This document shows positions 62,240 to 64,000 of a DNA stretch of 64,000 bases, one piece after another (within the stretch, counting starts at the first letter, position 1; every line of letters begins with the position of its first letter). Origin of the DNA: an uncultured Oscillospiraceae bacterium (GTDB lineage: Bacteria; Bacillota; Clostridia; Oscillospirales; Acutalibacteraceae); NCBI GenBank assembly GCA_900542575.1, contig UQOE01000009.1, forward strand, positions 5,874 through 69,873, read 5' to 3'. The notes under the pieces were generated by a model. It searched no databases and had not been told where the DNA came from. It saw only the letters and a list, made by a program, of their open reading frames with translations. A program made the position numbers and the translations under genes.

Positions 62240-63112
62240 ATGTCCAATCTGTTAGAATGCAAACCCGTCGCCGCATCTATCAAAGAGCGCTGCCGCAGCG
62301 AAGCGGATGCACTGAAATGCCAAGGCATCCAGCCTAAACTTGCCATCCTGCGCGTCGGCGCCAAGGGGCCGGACCTCGCCTATGAGCGGGGTGCCACAAA
62401 AGCGCTTACCGCCTGCAGCATAGAGGTTGCGGTACACGAACTGCCCGCCGATGTCTCAGAAGAAGACTACATCGCAGCGCTCCGGGCGCTGAACGATGAC
62501 GCCTCGGTCCACGGCATCCTCCCCTTCCGCCCGCTGGATCATATCGACGAGCAAAAAGCCATTACGGAAATCATTGACCCGCAAAAAGATGTGGACTCCT
62601 CCACCGCCGTCAATATGGGCAAGACCGTACTGGGAGATCCAACTGCCCTGACCCCCTGCACCGCGCAGGCGGTCCTCGAGGTACTGGACTATTATCAGAT
62701 TTCGGTGGATGGCCGAAAAGTCTGCGTCATCAACCGCTCCAATGTCATCGGCAAGCCCGTCTCCATGATGCTGACCAACCGCCACGCGACGGTCTCCATC
62801 TGCAACAGCCGCACACCGGACATGGAGAAATTCACGCAGAACGCCGATATTCTCGTCGTGGCCATCCCCAAGGCCAATGCGGTCAAAAAAGAATGGGTTG
62901 CCCCTGGCACCACGGTCATCGACTGCTCGGTCATCCGGGCCAACGGCAAAACCGTAGGCTGCTGTGAGCCGGAAGTCTACGACATTGCCGGAGCCATTAC
63001 GCCGGTTCCGGGCCTCGGCGGCGTCACCTCTGCCCTGCTCGGACAGAATGTCATCACCGCCTGCAAAGTGCAGAACGACCTGCTCTCATCCAATTCTCAT
63101 CCGACGGTGTAA
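62240..63112 (+). CDS. folD: FolD-type methylene-THF dehydrogenase lacking the cyclohydrolase Lys
   Basis: 290 residues. The Rossmann part VINRSNVIGKPVSMMLTNRHATVS and the end GAITPVPGLGGVTSALLGQNV are normal. At the active site the usual Y-x3-K is YERGA (position +4 is Ala), the QLPLP loop reads FRPLDHIDEQK, and DVDG reads DVDSS. This subtype, known from clostridia that also have fchA, would keep the dehydrogenase but lose much of the cyclohydrolase activity. SD GGAGG; starts 9 nt after fchA. Its 3' end overlaps the converging secreted gene by 16 nt. Confidence 0.94.
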   Translation: MSNLLECKPVAASIKERCRSEADALKCQGIQPKLAILRVGAKGPDLAYERGATKALTACSIEVAVHELPADVSEEDYIAALRALNDDASVHGILPFRPLDHIDEQKAITEIIDPQKDVDSSTAVNMGKTVLGDPTALTPCTAQAVLEVLDYYQISVDGRKVCVINRSNVIGKPVSMMLTNRHATVSICNSRTPDMEKFTQNADILVVAIPKANAVKKEWVAPGTTVIDCSVIRANGKTVGCCEPEVYDIAGAITPVPGLGGVTSALLGQNVITACKVQNDLLSSNSHPTV

Positions 63113-63924
63113 TGATAGGATCTGCCGTTCAAGGTCTCTGTGACCGAACGGACCGACCCGTCCTTCCCGCAGCTCAGGCCAATCGTCCGGCTCGAATCGC
63201 CGCTCTGGCTTATCTGTTTCGGAAAGCCGTCTGCATCATAGGCAAACGTCATCGTGTTGTTCGAAGTGCTCTGGCCCTTCTCTTTCGAAGAGAACGCAGC
63301 CCGGGTCACGCGGCCCGACGCGTCCCCGGTGAAATTCACCGTCGCCGTGCTCGATCCACTGATCTCACACTTCTGCAGCGCATTGCCCGCATAGGTAAAC
63401 TTGTAATTGGCACTGCGGTTTCCGAACATTCCGTCCTCTTTACTGGAGGCACGAATTCCGGTCAGACGGCCCTGCGCATCATAGGAATACGTCAGCGTCT
63501 CCTGCGAGGTAGTGCCGTCGACAAACCGCACGGCATGACCCGCGCGTGTCACTCTGCCGCCGGAGGTCTGAAAGCTGAACGCCTCCGTCTCCGCGGCATT
63601 CTCACATGCAACCGCCGTCAGCTGACCGGAACGGACCTCGTCCGTCAATGCCAGTACAATAGACGGGGCCGTGTGCATGGCAAGCATAATGCTCTGCCTG
63701 GATGCGTCCTTCGAAGTCAGCAGCGGATCAAGCCAGGCATCCAGGCTGCCGGTGCTGTCCTCGGCTGTTATCGTCATCGTCTTTCGGGACTTGCTGTATT
63801 TCCAGCTTCCCCCGGTCTCACGGCAGGTCATCTGCCTGGGAAATGAGGCCGCCAGTGCCGGAACGGCACTGATGCTGCATACCAGAAGTAGCGCAAGGAT
63901 TCCGGGCAACCATTTTTTCTTCAT
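63097..63924 (-). CDS. Secreted YD-repeat-like protein, paralogue C
   Basis: 275 residues from the ATG 9 nt after AAGGGG. Signal peptide 1-25, then SKDASRQSIMLAMHTAPSIVLALTDEVRSGQLTAV (key SRQ-I-L and RSG pattern shared with paralogues A and B) and beta repeats SYDAQGRLTGIRAS, NFTGDASGRVTRAAFS and AYDADGFPKQISQS. All three occur in this window and all are secreted, but C lies 11 kb away from A/B, on the other strand. Function unknown. Confidence 0.8.
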   Translation of the reverse strand: MKKKWLPGILALLLVCSISAVPALAASFPRQMTCRETGGSWKYSKSRKTMTITAEDSTGSLDAWLDPLLTSKDASRQSIMLAMHTAPSIVLALTDEVRSGQLTAVACENAAETEAFSFQTSGGRVTRAGHAVRFVDGTTSQETLTYSYDAQGRLTGIRASSKEDGMFGNRSANYKFTYAGNALQKCEISGSSTATVNFTGDASGRVTRAAFSSKEKGQSTSNNTMTFAYDADGFPKQISQSGDSSRTIGLSCGKDGSVRSVTETLNGRSYHYTVG

Positions 63925-64000
63925 CAATCATATCCCCTTTTTGGTTCGCAAATTGCAATAACAAGTTGGACACCCTCCGCTAGACAGCAGTCTGGTAGAT
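63925..64000. other. Right window edge, upstream of secreted paralogue C
   Basis: 76 bp with the ribosome site of the secreted gene and an AGAC-AGCA-GTCT dyad (63982-63993); no other gene is supported. Confidence 0.4.

Overview
The window looks like chromosomal DNA of a low-copy-tRNA, moderately GC-rich, anaerobic Firmicute, most likely a gut clostridium (Oscillospirales/Ruminococcaceae-like; genus not determinable from sequence alone). Pointers are the paired glgC/glgD glycogen genes, separate fchA and folD next to fhs, the ddl-DUF1934-argS order, strong AGGAGG ribosome sites, SigA-type promoters, class B sortase, DegV and BFD-like proteins, and no outer-membrane genes.

Layout. 1-4.5 kb is the right end of an integrative element: a minus-strand replication/partition operon (two Cys-rich small proteins, RepA_N initiator, ParA, ParB) plus a DUF5655 gene. 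It ends at a host tRNA-Arg(CCU) gene cut in its anticodon loop; an intact, diverged tRNA-Arg(CCU) lies 240 nt inside the element. 4.6-10 kb: a lipase, an M28 membrane peptidase, an aldo/keto reductase, a divergent uracil-DNA glycosylase and rsmA. 10.3-17.4 kb: one minus-strand run rpe-nifS-thiI-pncC-two unknown small genes-srtB-degenerate CinA homologue. 17.5-21.5 kb: hom-lysC, whose terminator hairpin is split in its loop by an IS3-family element. 22.7-26.4 kb: ddl-DUF1934-argS-secreted protein. 27.5-31.6 kb: mltG-exoA-degV-degenerate GDPD membrane protein. 33.1-39.2 kb: glycogen operon glgB-glgC-glgD-glgA. 39.3-43.7 kb: XRE regulator, two phosphatases, and a membrane/TPR pair. 43.9-48.8 kb: typA, a PepSY-like protein, and tetR-lipase-phosphodiesterase. 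48.9-53.8 kb: coiled-coil protein, Abi_C-like protein, two paralogous secreted proteins, a secreted tail-lysozyme-like protein and a [2Fe-2S] BFD-like protein. 53.9-58.9 kb: M18 aminopeptidase, and coaE-lytic transglycosylase and DUF951(frameshifted)-prfA-tsaC groups. 59-64 kb: one-carbon genes fhs, fchA, folD and a third secreted paralogue.

How genes work together. Fhs, FchA and FolD give the formate to methylene-THF route, with FolD apparently lacking the usual cyclohydrolase lysine and FchA supplying that step. NifS and ThiI are adjacent, matching persulfide transfer to ThiI for 4-thiouridine/thiamine. Hom and LysC start the Thr/Met/Lys branch. The glg genes make and branch glycogen. Two cytoplasmic-looking staphylococcal-type lipase paralogues sit 42 kb apart, one behind a TetR gene.

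The points most worth a second look are the split-and-replaced tRNA-Arg, the IS in the terminator loop, a colinear intergenic repeat present at 10.0 and 41.5 kb, the membrane-anchored CinA pseudoenzyme beside a true PncC, a divergent promoter pair sharing one self-complementary -35 hexamer, the histone-like tail on GlgB, and the frameshift in DUF951. All domain names come from motif recognition by eye; no database search was run.
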